From the NCBI RefSeq assembly GCF_006402735.1, contig NZ_CP017174.1, forward strand, positions 2,607,001 through 2,671,000: a stretch of DNA of 64,000 bases. The letters run 5' to 3'. Within the stretch, counting starts at the first letter, position 1, and each line of letters opens with the position of its first letter. The DNA is from Myxococcus xanthus. Lineage in GTDB: Bacteria > Myxococcota > Myxococcia > Myxococcales > Myxococcaceae. Shown here piece after piece: positions 45,704-54,838 of the stretch. Both the position numbers and the translations under genes were made by a program. Under the pieces are notes generated by a model. That model ran no database searches. It had not been told where the DNA came from and was given only the letters and a program-made list of their open reading frames with translations.

Positions 45704-47122
45704 ATGGCCCGATACGACTTCGACCTGTTCACCATTGGCGGCGGCTCTGGCGGTGTGGCGGCAAGCCGCCGGGCCGGGGCACACGGGGCCCGGGTGGCGG
45801 TGTGTGAGGACCGCGACGTGGGCGGCACGTGTGTCCACCGCGGCTGCGTGCCCAAGAAGCTCCTGGTGTACGGCGCGCACTTCCGGGAGGAGTTCCAGGA
45901 CGCGGAGGGCTACGGCTGGTCGGTCCAGGAGCCGCTGTTCACCTGGAGCAAGCTGCTGGCCGCCAAGGACAAGGAGTTGGACCGGCTGCGTGGCGTGTAT
46001 GCGCGCCTGCTGCGCGACTCGGGTGTGACGCTGATGGAGGGGCGCGGGCGCGTGGTGGACCCGCACACGGTGGAGGTGGCCGGAAAGCTGTACACGGCCG
46101 AGCGCATCCTGATTGCCACGGGCTCGCGGCCCTACCTTCCGCCCGACATCACCGGTATCGAGCACTCCGTCACCTCCGATGAGGCGCTGTCCTTCCCAGA
46201 GCTGCCTCGGCGGCTGGCCGTCGTCGGGGCCGGGTACATCGGCGTGGAGCTGGCGGGCGTCTTCCACGGGCTGGGCTCCCAGGTGACGATGCTGATTCGC
46301 GGCGCCAGCGTGCTGGGCGGGTTCGATGACGACGTGCGCTCCTTCCTCACGGAGGAGATGCGCAAGAAGGGCATCGAGCTGATGACGGACACCTTCATCC
46401 GGGACATCGAGAAGCGCGCCGAGGGCGGGGTCAGCCTGCTGACGGGCGGGGGCGAGACGGTGGAGGCGGACGCGGTGCTGTTCGCCACCGGGCGCGTTCC
46501 CAACTCGGGGGGGCTGGGGCTGGAGGAAGTGGGGGTGGTGCTGGACACACGGGGCGCGGTGGTGGTGGACGAGTGGTCCCGCACCTCGGTGGAGAGCATC
46601 TACGCGGTGGGCGACATCACCGACCGCATCAACCTCACGCCGGTGGCCATCTCGGAAGGGCGCGCCCTGGCGGAGACGCTCTTCAACAACAACCCGATGC
46701 AGATGGACCACACCAACGTGCCGTCGGCTGTGTTCAGTCAGCCGCCCGTGGCCTCGGTGGGACTGACGGAGCAGGAGGCGCGGGAGCGTCATGGGAAGCT
46801 GGACATCTATGTCACCAGCTTCCGCCCCATGAAGCACACCCTGAGCGGGCGCAACGAGCGCACCATGATGAAGGTGGTCGTGGAGCGCGAGTCCAACCGT
46901 GTGCTCGGCTGTCACATGGTGGGGACGGACGCGCCGGAAATCATCCAGGGACTGGCGGTGGCGGTGAAGTGTGGCGTCACCAAGAAGCAGCTCGATGCCA
47001 CCGTGGGCATCCACCCCACCGCGGCCGAGGAGTTCGTCACCCTGCGCGACAAGCGGCCGGACCCCGACGAGCGCATGGCGGCGGAGTTGGGCCATGATGC
47101 GGCGGCGTCCACCCGGCGTTGA
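45704..47122 (+). CDS. gor: Glutathione-disulfide reductase
   Basis: 472 residues, FAD-dependent disulfide oxidoreductase. FAD motif TIGGGSGGVAASRRA, redox pair C43-VHRG-C48 in GGTCVHRGCVPKKLLVYG, NADP-binding AVVGAGYIGVELAGVFHGLG with basic residues after the second strand (LIRGASVLGGFDDDVR), and the dimer-interface HPTAAEEFVTLRD carrying the catalytic His-Glu. It keeps glutathione reduced at NADPH cost. The redox-loop wording (C-V-x-R-G-C-V-P-K-K) is that of the cyanobacterial/alphaproteobacterial branch rather than the E. coli GGTCVNVGC. ATG 45704 follows GAGGAG at about 12 bases. Lies 123 bases after the hybrid kinase gene. Confidence 0.92.
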   Translation: MARYDFDLFTIGGGSGGVAASRRAGAHGARVAVCEDRDVGGTCVHRGCVPKKLLVYGAHFREEFQDAEGYGWSVQEPLFTWSKLLAAKDKELDRLRGVYARLLRDSGVTLMEGRGRVVDPHTVEVAGKLYTAERILIATGSRPYLPPDITGIEHSVTSDEALSFPELPRRLAVVGAGYIGVELAGVFHGLGSQVTMLIRGASVLGGFDDDVRSFLTEEMRKKGIELMTDTFIRDIEKRAEGGVSLLTGGGETVEADAVLFATGRVPNSGGLGLEEVGVVLDTRGAVVVDEWSRTSVESIYAVGDITDRINLTPVAISEGRALAETLFNNNPMQMDHTNVPSAVFSQPPVASVGLTEQEARERHGKLDIYVTSFRPMKHTLSGRNERTMMKVVVERESNRVLGCHMVGTDAPEIIQGLAVAVKCGVTKKQLDATVGIHPTAAEEFVTLRDKRPDPDERMAAELGHDAAASTRR

Positions 47123-47200
47123 GGCCCGCCTCGGGTCAGGGCGGCGCTCGTCCCGCCGTCCCTGGGCGGCTTTCGCACCGATTCGAGAGGTGACGACCCC

Positions 47201-48496
47201 ATGAGTGATTCATCGACGGAGGCTCCCTCCCCAGGCGGCGCGCGCATCCGGGGCCTGGAGCAGGTGGACCGGTTGTCGGTGCCGCTGCCCCACGGCACCG
47301 AGGTGACGACGCGCGTGGAGCGCCTGGCCTCCGGAGGCCGTCGCATCCCGCAGGGCGTGGTGGGCCGCGTGGTCCGCGCGCATGACGGCGGCTTCGACGT
47401 GCAGATTGTCGGCGTGGGGGAGGTGTGGTTCGCGCGGGACGAGCTGGTGCCCCGGCGTCCGGGGCAGGTGCAGTTCGCCCAGCGCCGCGAGGCGGCCTGG
47501 AGCGCGCTGACGCCGTGTGTGGTGCTGGAGACGCGCGTGGGCAGCCATGCATGGGGGCTGGCCGACGAGCGCTCGGACGTGGATGTGCGCGGCGTGTTCG
47601 CCTTGCCGCTCCCCTGGCGGTTTGGACTGGTCGACGCGCCCAGGGATCTGGTGAGCGCGGATGGCAGCACCACGTACTGGGAAGTCCACAAGGCGGTGGA
47701 GCAGGCGCTCCGCGCGGACCCGAACACGCTGGAGACGCTCTTCGTTCCGGGCGTGAAGGCGTTGGACCCGGTGGGCGAGTGGCTCCTGGCGGAGCGCGAC
47801 GCCTTCGTGTCCAAGGCCCTGTTCGGCAGCTTCGGGCGGTATGCCATGAGCCAGCTCGACAAGCTCACGCGCAGCCAGCGGCTGGCGGAGCATCGGGACT
47901 TGCTGCTCGAGTGGCTGTGCGAGGAGCCCGCGCCGGACCTGGACGAGGTGGCGCGCCGGCTGTCGGCCGTGTCGCCCCGCGAGGCGCCGTCGGCGCAGGA
48001 TGCGCTGCTGGCGGCGAAGACGTACGTGAAGCAGCTCTACCGCTCGCTCTGGGACCAGGGGCTGTTGGCGGCCAATGATTTCAAGGCGCTCACCGCCTAT
48101 GCGCGAAGCGGCGGTCAGCGGCCTCCCTCCGCGCGCGAGCTGCACCCGAAGAACGCCTACAACCTGCTGCGGCTGGTGGCCACGGCGACGGGGTGGCTGC
48201 GCGAGGGCGCGCCCGCCTTCGAGGCCTCTGGCGCACTGAAGGCGCGGCTGCTGGACATCAAGGCGGGCCGCGTGCCGCTGGAGGACGTGCTGCGGGACGC
48301 GGAGGCGCTGGCGCCGGACCTGGAGGCCGCACACCGGGAGAGCCGTCTGCCGGAGCATCCGGACTACGAACGCGCGGACCGGTTGCTGCGGCGCGTGGGC
48401 GAGGAGTTGGCGCGGCGCTGGGTGCTGAAGGAACCCGGGCCACTGGGACGTGACGCGCCGGAGGCCCCGGCCATGGCGTGGAGGGATTCGGAATGA
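47201..48496 (+). CDS. RlaP-type (PF10127) nucleotidyltransferase, long form
   Basis: 431 residues. A small N-terminal beta domain (about 20-90, DRLSVPLPHGTEVTTRV and GGFDVQIVGVGEVWFARDEL, SH3-like) is followed by a pol-beta-fold nucleotidyltransferase: motif G114-S115-HAWGLADERS-D126-V-D128, then helices with THYW-like TTYWEVHKAVEQAL, RSQRLAEHRDLLLEW and a HPKNAYNLLRLVATA segment. This matches the family called RlaP (RNA-ligase-associated pol-beta), proposed for RNA repair or tailing. Its stop overlaps the start of a second copy of the family. No RNA ligase lies within view. Confidence 0.78.
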   Translation: MSDSSTEAPSPGGARIRGLEQVDRLSVPLPHGTEVTTRVERLASGGRRIPQGVVGRVVRAHDGGFDVQIVGVGEVWFARDELVPRRPGQVQFAQRREAAWSALTPCVVLETRVGSHAWGLADERSDVDVRGVFALPLPWRFGLVDAPRDLVSADGSTTYWEVHKAVEQALRADPNTLETLFVPGVKALDPVGEWLLAERDAFVSKALFGSFGRYAMSQLDKLTRSQRLAEHRDLLLEWLCEEPAPDLDEVARRLSAVSPREAPSAQDALLAAKTYVKQLYRSLWDQGLLAANDFKALTAYARSGGQRPPSARELHPKNAYNLLRLVATATGWLREGAPAFEASGALKARLLDIKAGRVPLEDVLRDAEALAPDLEAAHRESRLPEHPDYERADRLLRRVGEELARRWVLKEPGPLGRDAPEAPAMAWRDSE

Positions 48497-49281
48497 AGGG
48501 CACCTTGACGGAACATCAACGCGCGATGGCGGACCGGGTGCTGGACGAGGAGTCCCGGCACCGCTCGCATCTGGTCGTCTCCCTGTCCGGAGCGCACGCC
48601 TATGGCTTCCCCTCGCCGGACAGCGACCTGGACCTGAAGTCCATCCACGTCGCGCATACCGCGGCGTTGTTGACGCTGCAGCCCGTGCACGTCCCCACGG
48701 AGCGACTGGAGGTGCTGGAGGGCGTGGAGGTGGACTACTCGTCCAACGAACTGCTGCCGGTGCTCCAGGGCATCCTGCAAGGCAATGGGAACTACCTGGA
48801 GCGGGTGCTGGGGGCCATCCCCCTGCGCGTGTCTCCGGAGCTGGAGTCGCTGCGTCCGCTGGTGCGCGCGGTGCTGTCGCGCAAGATGTACCGGCACTAC
48901 AACGGCTTTGCCCAGGGACAGCTGCGCGAGTGGGAGAAGAGCGGCTTCCGGTCGGCGAAGCGGCTGCTCTACGTGCTGCGCACCACGCTGACGGGGTCCC
49001 ATGCGCTGCGGACCGGCGTGGTGGAGACGGACGTCACGGAGCTGCTGTCTCAGTACGGCTTCGCGGATGCCCATGCCCTGGTGGAGCAGAAGCTGCGCGG
49101 GGAGAAGAGCGAGCTTCCGGAGGCCCTGAGCGAGCGGTGGCGCGGCGAGGTGTCGCGTGCGTTCGAGGTGCTCGAAGCCGCGCGGGCGGACTCGGTGCTG
49201 CCCGAGTCGCCGCCCGACGAGGCCGTGGCCGCGCTGGAGGCGTGGATGCTGGACCTGCGGCGGAGGCGCTTCGACGGATAG
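48493..49281 (+). CDS. RlaP-type (PF10127) nucleotidyltransferase, short form
   Basis: 262 residues. Same family as the gene before it, without the N-terminal beta domain. Metal pair D45-L-D47 in SPDSDLDLKSIHV is intact, but the usual Gly-Ser before it is Gly33-Ala34 (SLSGAHAYGFP). Later family landmarks are VEVDYSSNELLPVLQGILQG (nucleic-acid contact helix), RKMYRHYNGFAQGQ and SAKRLLYVLRTTLTGSHALRTG. ATG 48493 overlaps the preceding stop as ATGA, so both are made together and may act as a pair. Adenylyl- or nucleotidyl-transfer to RNA ends is the family proposal, not shown here. Confidence 0.78.
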   Translation: MKGTLTEHQRAMADRVLDEESRHRSHLVVSLSGAHAYGFPSPDSDLDLKSIHVAHTAALLTLQPVHVPTERLEVLEGVEVDYSSNELLPVLQGILQGNGNYLERVLGAIPLRVSPELESLRPLVRAVLSRKMYRHYNGFAQGQLREWEKSGFRSAKRLLYVLRTTLTGSHALRTGVVETDVTELLSQYGFADAHALVEQKLRGEKSELPEALSERWRGEVSRAFEVLEAARADSVLPESPPDEAVAALEAWMLDLRRRRFDG

Positions 49282-49289
49282 CCGCTGGT

Positions 49290-49796
49290 TCAGGGCGCCA
49301 GCGCCGCCCGGATGAGGGGCCTCACCTCCGTGGAGAGGCGCATCGCGAAGCTGACGACGCCCGCGCCCGGGTCATCCCGCTGCAGGTGCATCCCGAGGAC
49401 GGCGTAGTCGCCCGCGTCCCGGTCCGCCCAGGGCGTCCATCCGAACTCGAAGCGCGTCCCGGGAGCCGCCACGGCCACCCGCCGGTCCGGCGCGAAGTCC
49501 CCGATGATGTGCTCGTACACCTTCCGGTCCTGCGCGTCGTACACCGCGAGGCCCAGTCCCGGGACGGAGGCACCCGCCTCTGCGACGCGTGCCTCCTGCA
49601 CGGAGGTCACCGTGGCCCACGGTGAGCCGGCGTCCGGCTCCGGGGTTCCGGCATCGTCAGGCGGGCTCCCCGCGTCGGGCTGGGGAACTCCCGCGTCCGG
49701 GGCGGGTGGGGACGCTCCACCATCCGGGGTGGGCGCGTCCGATTCACCACAGGCAGCCAGGACGACTCCAAGTACGACCAGCAGGGGTCGCGACAT
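49290..49796 (-). pseudogene. Lipoprotein relic of a serine hydrolase (beta-lactamase family) lacking its core
   Basis: 168 residues, still open. Lipoprotein signal (VVLAAC, Cys16), a Pro/Asp/Ala linker with PDAG units, then VPGLGLAVYDAQDRKVYEHI and GDFAPDRRVAVA, which is how many myxobacterial beta-lactamase-fold hydrolases begin just before their SxxK helix. Next comes, with no gap, GTRFEFGWTPWADRDAGDYA and onward to RPLIRAALAP, which is how the same proteins end. The middle part of about 200 residues with the SxxK Ser, YxN and KTG-like motifs is absent. An in-frame internal deletion is inferred; an expressed non-catalytic product remains possible. Confidence 0.6.
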
Positions 49797-49831
49797 GCTC
49801 GTGATTCTCGCCTCCGTTCCCCTTCAACCCG

Positions 49832-50089
49832 CTACCCGGGCGGAGGTTGCGGCGAATCCAGCAGGTCCAAGCGCTGCTCGCGGTCCCAGACCACCTGGTG
49901 GCCCCGCTTGAAGTACCAGACGCGGTGCCAGGGAATCTCGCCGTCCGGAACGAAGGCCGCGAACGGCATCTCCTCGCGCGTCTCTCCATGGGCGTCGTAG
50001 CCGATGGTGAACTCGCGGGGGTCGAACCGCGGGTCCCACTGGATGCGGTGGTAGACCTCGCGGCTGGTCGTGAAGCGTTCGTCGGACAT
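49832..50089 (-). CDS. MJ1316/DUF504 domain protein
   Basis: 85 residues consisting of a single DUF504 (MJ1316) domain: VYHRIQWDPRFDPREFTIGY, then GEIPWHRVWYFKRGHQVVWD with the family-defining IPxHRI-like and WDR-like segments. Comparative work on RNA repair named this the MJ1316 RNA cyclic-group end recognition domain; it occurs fused or linked to RNA-end enzymes. It lies about 550 bases from the two RlaP-type genes on the other strand. ATG 50089 is chosen because the domain begins at once; the frame is open 15 codons upstream. Confidence 0.8.
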   Translation of the reverse strand: MSDERFTTSREVYHRIQWDPRFDPREFTIGYDAHGETREEMPFAAFVPDGEIPWHRVWYFKRGHQVVWDREQRLDLLDSPQPPPG

Positions 50090-50196
50090 GGCGGGCTCGC
50101 GTGAAGCGGGGAGGGGAGACGCGCCTGCCCTCATGACATGGAGGCATGGCGCGCCGCACCCGACGCCCCACCACGGGGCCGCCTGACGTGTCGTCC

Positions 50197-51567
50197 CTAG
50201 GACGGATTCACCCCCGCCACCAGATAGAAGCGGAACTCGCCCGAGTTGACGCTGTAGGCCGCGTCCACGCCCACCAGGGGCAGCACGATGTTGCGCAGGT
50301 ACAGCCGCAGGCCGGCGCCCACGCCCTGGGCCACCGTGGCGTTGCCCAGCCCGTCTTCCGCGTCGGGCAGGTAGCTGCGCACCACGCGCCCATTGACGTC
50401 CCTCAGCTCCCGGTCACCGGGCAGCTTGCGCCACATCATCATCCCCGTGTCGGAGAAGGCGACGCCGCGGAAGGACAGCGGGTTCACCGTGAAGAGGGGG
50501 AAGTGGTACTCGGCGGTGAAGGACAGTCGCGTGTCGCCCCGGAACTGGCGGTAGACGAAGCCGCGCAATGAATTGCCGCCCATCACGAACTCCTGATGGA
50601 ACGGCAGGTCCACCCCCGCCACGGCCTCGCCGCGCAGCACCAGGTTGTGTTCACCCACCAGCCGCAGGCCATGGCGGTACAGCAGTCCGAAGCGCTCGTA
50701 GCGGAAGTCACTGCCGACGCCAGGATTGGAGAGCTCGTAGGAAGCCTCCAGGTTGAGGCCCTCCATCACCGCGTGCAGGTTCTGCCGCGTGTCGATGCCC
50801 ACCATCAGCCGCAGCGACGCATCCTGCTGCGACGGGCCCAGGGAGAACGCGGGCGTCGTCACCTCCTCGGAGGTGTCGGGGGACTTCGCGTCGATGGACA
50901 TCAGCCGGTACTTGGCCGCCGCACGTACGCGCTCGAACAGCAGGAAGCCCAGCTCTCCGGCGATGGACGCGGAGTTCATCCGCGTCCGTCGCACCACCTC
51001 TGGGCGCCGCTGGCCGGAGCCGGCCTGGTACTCGTCTACCCGGTCGCTGCGAAGCTGGCCTTCCAGGCTGAAGCGGAGCTGGGGCAGCCCGAAGAGGTTC
51101 GGGTCCAGGAAGCCCGCGAAGACGCCGCTCTCCGCCGTGCTCACCTGGGCCGCTGTCGCGAACTTCTTGCTGCGGCCCCAGAGGTTGTTCTCCGCGTACA
51201 GCACGCCGCCGCCGACGTTGTCGGATTGCAGCACGAAGGTGGGCGCCACCACCCAGGATGCCTTGTCCTCCACCTCCAGAATCAGCCGCACCCGGCCCGG
51301 CCCGGAAGGCTCGTAGCTGACCTTCACCTCCTGGAAGAGGCCCGTGGCGACCAGCCGCCGCTCGACCTTGGCCAGGTCCTCGAGCGCGAGCGGGTCTCCT
51401 TCCCCCACACGCGCATAGGCGCGCACCGTGTCCGGTTGGGTTTTCTCCGGGCCGCGGACCACCACTTCCTCGACGACCGGGTCTGACTCCGTGATTTGCG
51501 CCGGTGCCTGGGACGCCAGGAGGCTCAGCCCCAGCGCCGCGCATCGAACCCACACGCGTCTGCTCAT
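50197..51567 (-). CDS. Outer-membrane POTRA/beta-barrel protein (BamA/TamA family)
   Basis: 456 residues. Signal peptide (cleavage about APAQ), one POTRA domain (about 33-105: VVEEVVVRGPEKTQPDTVRA, LAKVERRLVATGLFQEVKV), then a C-terminal barrel of amphipathic strands with the hallmark GGNSLRGFVYRQFRGD (strand before the lid loop) and a terminal strand FRFYLVAGVNPS. Omp85 proteins insert or export proteins or lipids at the outer membrane. With a single POTRA it is much shorter than BamA (about 800 residues) and resembles the small orphan Omp85 proteins. ATG 51567; a GTG four codons earlier is possible. Confidence 0.83.
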   Translation of the reverse strand: MSRRVWVRCAALGLSLLASQAPAQITESDPVVEEVVVRGPEKTQPDTVRAYARVGEGDPLALEDLAKVERRLVATGLFQEVKVSYEPSGPGRVRLILEVEDKASWVVAPTFVLQSDNVGGGVLYAENNLWGRSKKFATAAQVSTAESGVFAGFLDPNLFGLPQLRFSLEGQLRSDRVDEYQAGSGQRRPEVVRRTRMNSASIAGELGFLLFERVRAAAKYRLMSIDAKSPDTSEEVTTPAFSLGPSQQDASLRLMVGIDTRQNLHAVMEGLNLEASYELSNPGVGSDFRYERFGLLYRHGLRLVGEHNLVLRGEAVAGVDLPFHQEFVMGGNSLRGFVYRQFRGDTRLSFTAEYHFPLFTVNPLSFRGVAFSDTGMMMWRKLPGDRELRDVNGRVVRSYLPDAEDGLGNATVAQGVGAGLRLYLRNIVLPLVGVDAAYSVNSGEFRFYLVAGVNPS

Positions 51568-51684
51568 CGCTCGTTGCACGTCCGTGAAAGGGGCTGCCGG
51601 CCAGCGCCCGCGAGGCGCAATCTACCTCCAGTTTCGTCCCGGGAGGTGCTCCTCGCGCCGTGCCCCTCTGCTATGCCAGGGCGC

Positions 51685-52416
51685 ATGCTCTCCTTCATTC
51701 GCCAGTTCCGGCGTCGGCGACTGCTTCGCCGCCCCTTTCCGGAGGCCTGGCTGGGCTACCTCGACGCGCGCGTGCCCTTCTTCCGCAGCCTCTCCCCGGA
51801 GCTGCGGCAGCCCTTCCTGGACAAGCTCAAGGTGTTCGCGTGGGAGAAGGAGTTCATCGGCGCCGGCGGCCTGGAGGTCACCGACGAGATTCGCGTGGTG
51901 ATCTCCGCCACCGCGGTGCAGCTCGTGGTGCACCTGGGCCTGTCGTATTACGACCGGCTGCGGGAGGTCATCGTCTATCCCGGCGCCTTCCGAATCCCGG
52001 ACCGCACGGGCGGGGTGCTGGGCGAGGCGAAGAACTGGGGCTCCGTCATCCTCTCGTGGGAGTCGGTGCTCGCGGGGCTGCGCAACCCGGACGATGGTCA
52101 CGACACCGCCACGCATGAGTTCGCCCACGTGTTGGACAGGGCCGACGGCGCCTTCGATGGCACGCCCAACCTGCGCGCGTATTCGCATTACCGGGTCTGG
52201 AGCGCGGTGATGAGCGAGCACTTCCACAAACTTCAGCAGGGCCAGCGGCGGGAACGACAGGTCCTGGATGACTATGGCGGCCTCAACGAGGCCGAGTTCT
52301 TCGCGGTGGCCACCGAATCATTTTTCGAGAAACCCCGGCAAATGCAGGAGAAGACGCCGGATCTCTATGAGGAGCTGAAGCGCTTCTACGGGTGGGATCC
52401 CGCGGCTGGCGCCTGA
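51685..52416 (+). CDS. MtfA-like zinc metallopeptidase
   Basis: 243 residues, cytosolic. Matches the MtfA/YeeI family: LREVIVYPGAF, GVLGEAKNWGSVILSWESVL, and the gluzincin site TATHEFAHVLDRADGAFDG with HExxH plus a downstream acidic ligand in the NEAEFFAVATESFFEKP helix. E. coli MtfA is an aminopeptidase that also sequesters the Mlc repressor and so tunes glucose uptake; no Mlc or PTS gene is near, so only the peptidase part is supported. ATG 51685 has AGGG 5 bases upstream; the ATG at 51673 is an alternative. Confidence 0.85.
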   Translation: MLSFIRQFRRRRLLRRPFPEAWLGYLDARVPFFRSLSPELRQPFLDKLKVFAWEKEFIGAGGLEVTDEIRVVISATAVQLVVHLGLSYYDRLREVIVYPGAFRIPDRTGGVLGEAKNWGSVILSWESVLAGLRNPDDGHDTATHEFAHVLDRADGAFDGTPNLRAYSHYRVWSAVMSEHFHKLQQGQRRERQVLDDYGGLNEAEFFAVATESFFEKPRQMQEKTPDLYEELKRFYGWDPAAGA

Positions 52417-52485
52417 ACGTCCGAGCGCGAACGTCCCGGCTGTGCTACGCGGCGGCCTGGATGTTCATCTCCTGGAGTGGAATCC

Positions 52486-53439
52486 ATGGCCTCAGCCACC
52501 AGTCCGTCCGCCTCCATGTTCATCGACCTGGAACGGGAGGCCTGGCGGGCGCTGCGTGCCGCCACGCCTCTGCCGCTGGGGTCCGAGGAGATTGATGGAC
52601 TGCGGGGCCTGGGAGAGCACCTCGACCTGGACGAGGTGGTGGACGTCTACCTGCCCTTGTCCCGGTTGCTGAACCTGCAGGTGGCCGCGGCGCAGCGGCT
52701 CTGGGCGGAGCAGCAAGCCTTCCTGGGAGGTTCGGCACAGAAGGTGCCGTACATCATCGCCATTGCCGGGAGCGTGGCGGTGGGCAAGAGCACGACGGCG
52801 CGCATCCTCCAGGCGCTGCTGAAGCGGTGGCCGGACCACCCGCGCGTGGAGTTGGTGACGACGGACGGGTTCCTCTTCCCCAACGGTGTCCTCACCGAGC
52901 GCGACTTGATGAAGCGCAAGGGCTTCCCGGAGAGCTACGACCGGCGCGCCCTGGTGCGCTTCCTGGCGGAGCTGAAGGCCGGGCGCGCGGAGGTGGCGGC
53001 GCCGGTGTATTCGCACCTCGTCTACGACGTGGTGCCCGGTGAGTCGCAGGTCGTCCGGCAGCCCGACATCCTCATCCTGGAAGGACTCAACGTCCTCCAG
53101 GCAGGGGCCCAGGAGGGGAAGCAGATGCCGGCGACGTTCCTCTCCGACTTCTTCGACTTCTCCATCTACGTGGACGCCCACGAGCACGACATCCGCCGCT
53201 GGTATGTGGACCGTTTCCTCAAGCTCCAGCAGACGGCGTTCCGCGACGACCGCAGCTACTTCCGCCGCTTCTCCGAGCTGAACCACGAGCAGGCGATTCA
53301 GCTCGCCGAGTCGGTGTGGGGCGAAATCAACGGGCCCAACCTGGCGCAGAACATCGCGCCCACCCGTTCGCGCGCGCGCCTCATCCTCCTCAAGGGCCCC
53401 GACCACAAGGTGAAGCGGGTGAGGCTGCGCAAGCTGTAG
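52486..53439 (+). CDS. coaA: Pantothenate kinase type I
   Basis: 317 residues, the usual length for CoaA. Catalyses ATP-dependent phosphorylation of pantothenate, the first and regulated step of coenzyme A synthesis. P-loop G95-SVAVG-K101-[22 protein letters not shown] (catalytic Asp), [40 protein letters not shown] and the [20 protein letters not shown] segment are all present. TGGAG precedes ATG 52486 by about 8 bases. Many bacteria use the unrelated type III enzyme, so finding type I is informative. Convergent with the aldehyde dehydrogenase gene. Confidence 0.96.
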   Translation: MASATSPSASMFIDLEREAWRALRAATPLPLGSEEIDGLRGLGEHLDLDEVVDVYLPLSRLLNLQVAAAQRLWAEQQAFLGGSAQKVPYIIAIAGSVAVGKSTTARILQALLKRWPDHPRVELVTTDGFLFPNGVLTERDLMKRKGFPESYDRRALVRFLAELKAGRAEVAAPVYSHLVYDVVPGESQVVRQPDILILEGLNVLQAGAQEGKQMPATFLSDFFDFSIYVDAHEHDIRRWYVDRFLKLQQTAFRDDRSYFRRFSELNHEQAIQLAESVWGEINGPNLAQNIAPTRSRARLILLKGPDHKVKRVRLRKL

Positions 53440-53446
53440 CCGCGCT

Positions 53447-54838
53447 TCAGAAGCGCAGGCGGTAGTGGAGCGCCTTGGGCCGCGTCAGGGCGTCGAAGCC
53501 CAGCGCGCTCAGCGTCACGCCGCGTCCGGAGTTCTTCACGCCGCTCCAGGGCAGCGCGGGGTCCAGCGCGTCGCAGCGGTTCATGTAGACGGTGCCCGCT
53601 TCCAGTTGCCGCGCCAGCCGGTCCGCGCGCTCCCGGTCGGACGTCCACACGCTCGCGGTGAGGCCCAGCCGCGAGGCATTCATCAGCGCCAGGGCCTCCT
53701 CATCCGAGTCCACCGGCGCGATGGGCAGCAGCGGCCCGAAGGACTCTTCACGCATCAGTCGCGCCTGGGGGCTCACGTCGCGGAGCAGGGTGGGCTCGAA
53801 GAACCGGCCCCGTCCCTCCACTTGTGTCGCGCGGCCACCGGTGACGAGCCGTGCGCCCAGGCTCGTGGCGTCCTGGACGAAGGACTGCAGCTCGGCGGGG
53901 TGCCAGGGCTGGGCGATGGGGCCCATCGTTGTCTGCTCGGACTCCGGGTCGCCCAGCACGTAGGCGCGCACGAGTGGCTCCGCGGCGGCGACGAAGCGCT
54001 CGTACAGCGAGCGGTGCACGTACACCCGCTCCACGGCGCAGCAGCTCTGCCCCGCGTTGTACATGGCACCATCGACGATGTTCTCCACCGTCTTGTCGAA
54101 GTCACAGTCCGGCGCGACGTAGGCCGGGTCGTTGCCTCCCAGCTCCAGGCCAATGTGCAGGAAGCGCTCGCGCGCGGCCGTCTGCATCTTGTGGCCGCCG
54201 AGCACCGAGCCCGTGAAGAGGACGTGGTCCACACGCGCGTCACCGACGAGCTGCTCCGTCCCTGGGTAGTCCAGGAAGATGGCCTGCACCGAGCCGTCGG
54301 GCGCGCCTGCTTCGGCGAAGGCGCGCGCGAAGTGGCCACCGCACAGGGGCGTGCGCGGCGAGTGCTTCACGATGACCGCGTTGCCCGCGAGCACGGCGGG
54401 CGCGATGGCATTCACCGCGGTGAGGAGTGGGTAGTTCCAGGCGGGCAGGTCCAGCACCACGCCCAGCGGTTCCTTCGCGATTCTCCGCTCGAAGCCGTCC
54501 TTGGGCGGCAGGACGATGTCCGCGAGGGATTCCTCGGCGATGGCGGCCATGTGGCGCAGGCGTCCCGCCATGCCGCCCACCTCACCCCGGGACTGGGACA
54601 GCGGCTTGCCCATCTGCCGGGTGATGTCCCGTGCGATGGCGTCGGCGTTCTTCTCCATCGCCTCGCACGCGCGCAGCACCAGCTTCACGCGCTCCGCCAC
54701 GCTCAGGGCACGCAGCGCGCGCGACGCGGCGCGGGCTCGCTCCAGCACGGTGTCCAGCTTCGCGGGCGAGGTGGGCTCGACCGAAGCGGCGACGTCGCCG
54801 GTGAAGGGATTGTCGACGATGTGAGTGCTCTGGCTCAT
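53447..54838 (-). CDS. NAD(P)-dependent aldehyde dehydrogenase
   Basis: 463 residues of the aldehyde dehydrogenase superfamily. Cofactor-fold segment VLDLPAWNYPLLTAVNAIAP, Glu site LHIGLELGGNDPAYV, catalytic Cys in YNAGQSCCAVERVYV, and the C-terminal EESFGPLLPI and VYMNRCDALDPALPWSGVKN segments. The overall wording is closest to the succinate-semialdehyde/aminobutyraldehyde-like group of short (about 460-residue) ALDHs. Substrate cannot be named. Cytosolic; single gene, with a 230-base gap upstream in which I see no gene. Confidence 0.92.
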   Translation of the reverse strand: MSQSTHIVDNPFTGDVAASVEPTSPAKLDTVLERARAASRALRALSVAERVKLVLRACEAMEKNADAIARDITRQMGKPLSQSRGEVGGMAGRLRHMAAIAEESLADIVLPPKDGFERRIAKEPLGVVLDLPAWNYPLLTAVNAIAPAVLAGNAVIVKHSPRTPLCGGHFARAFAEAGAPDGSVQAIFLDYPGTEQLVGDARVDHVLFTGSVLGGHKMQTAARERFLHIGLELGGNDPAYVAPDCDFDKTVENIVDGAMYNAGQSCCAVERVYVHRSLYERFVAAAEPLVRAYVLGDPESEQTTMGPIAQPWHPAELQSFVQDATSLGARLVTGGRATQVEGRGRFFEPTLLRDVSPQARLMREESFGPLLPIAPVDSDEEALALMNASRLGLTASVWTSDRERADRLARQLEAGTVYMNRCDALDPALPWSGVKNSGRGVTLSALGFDALTRPKALHYRLRF

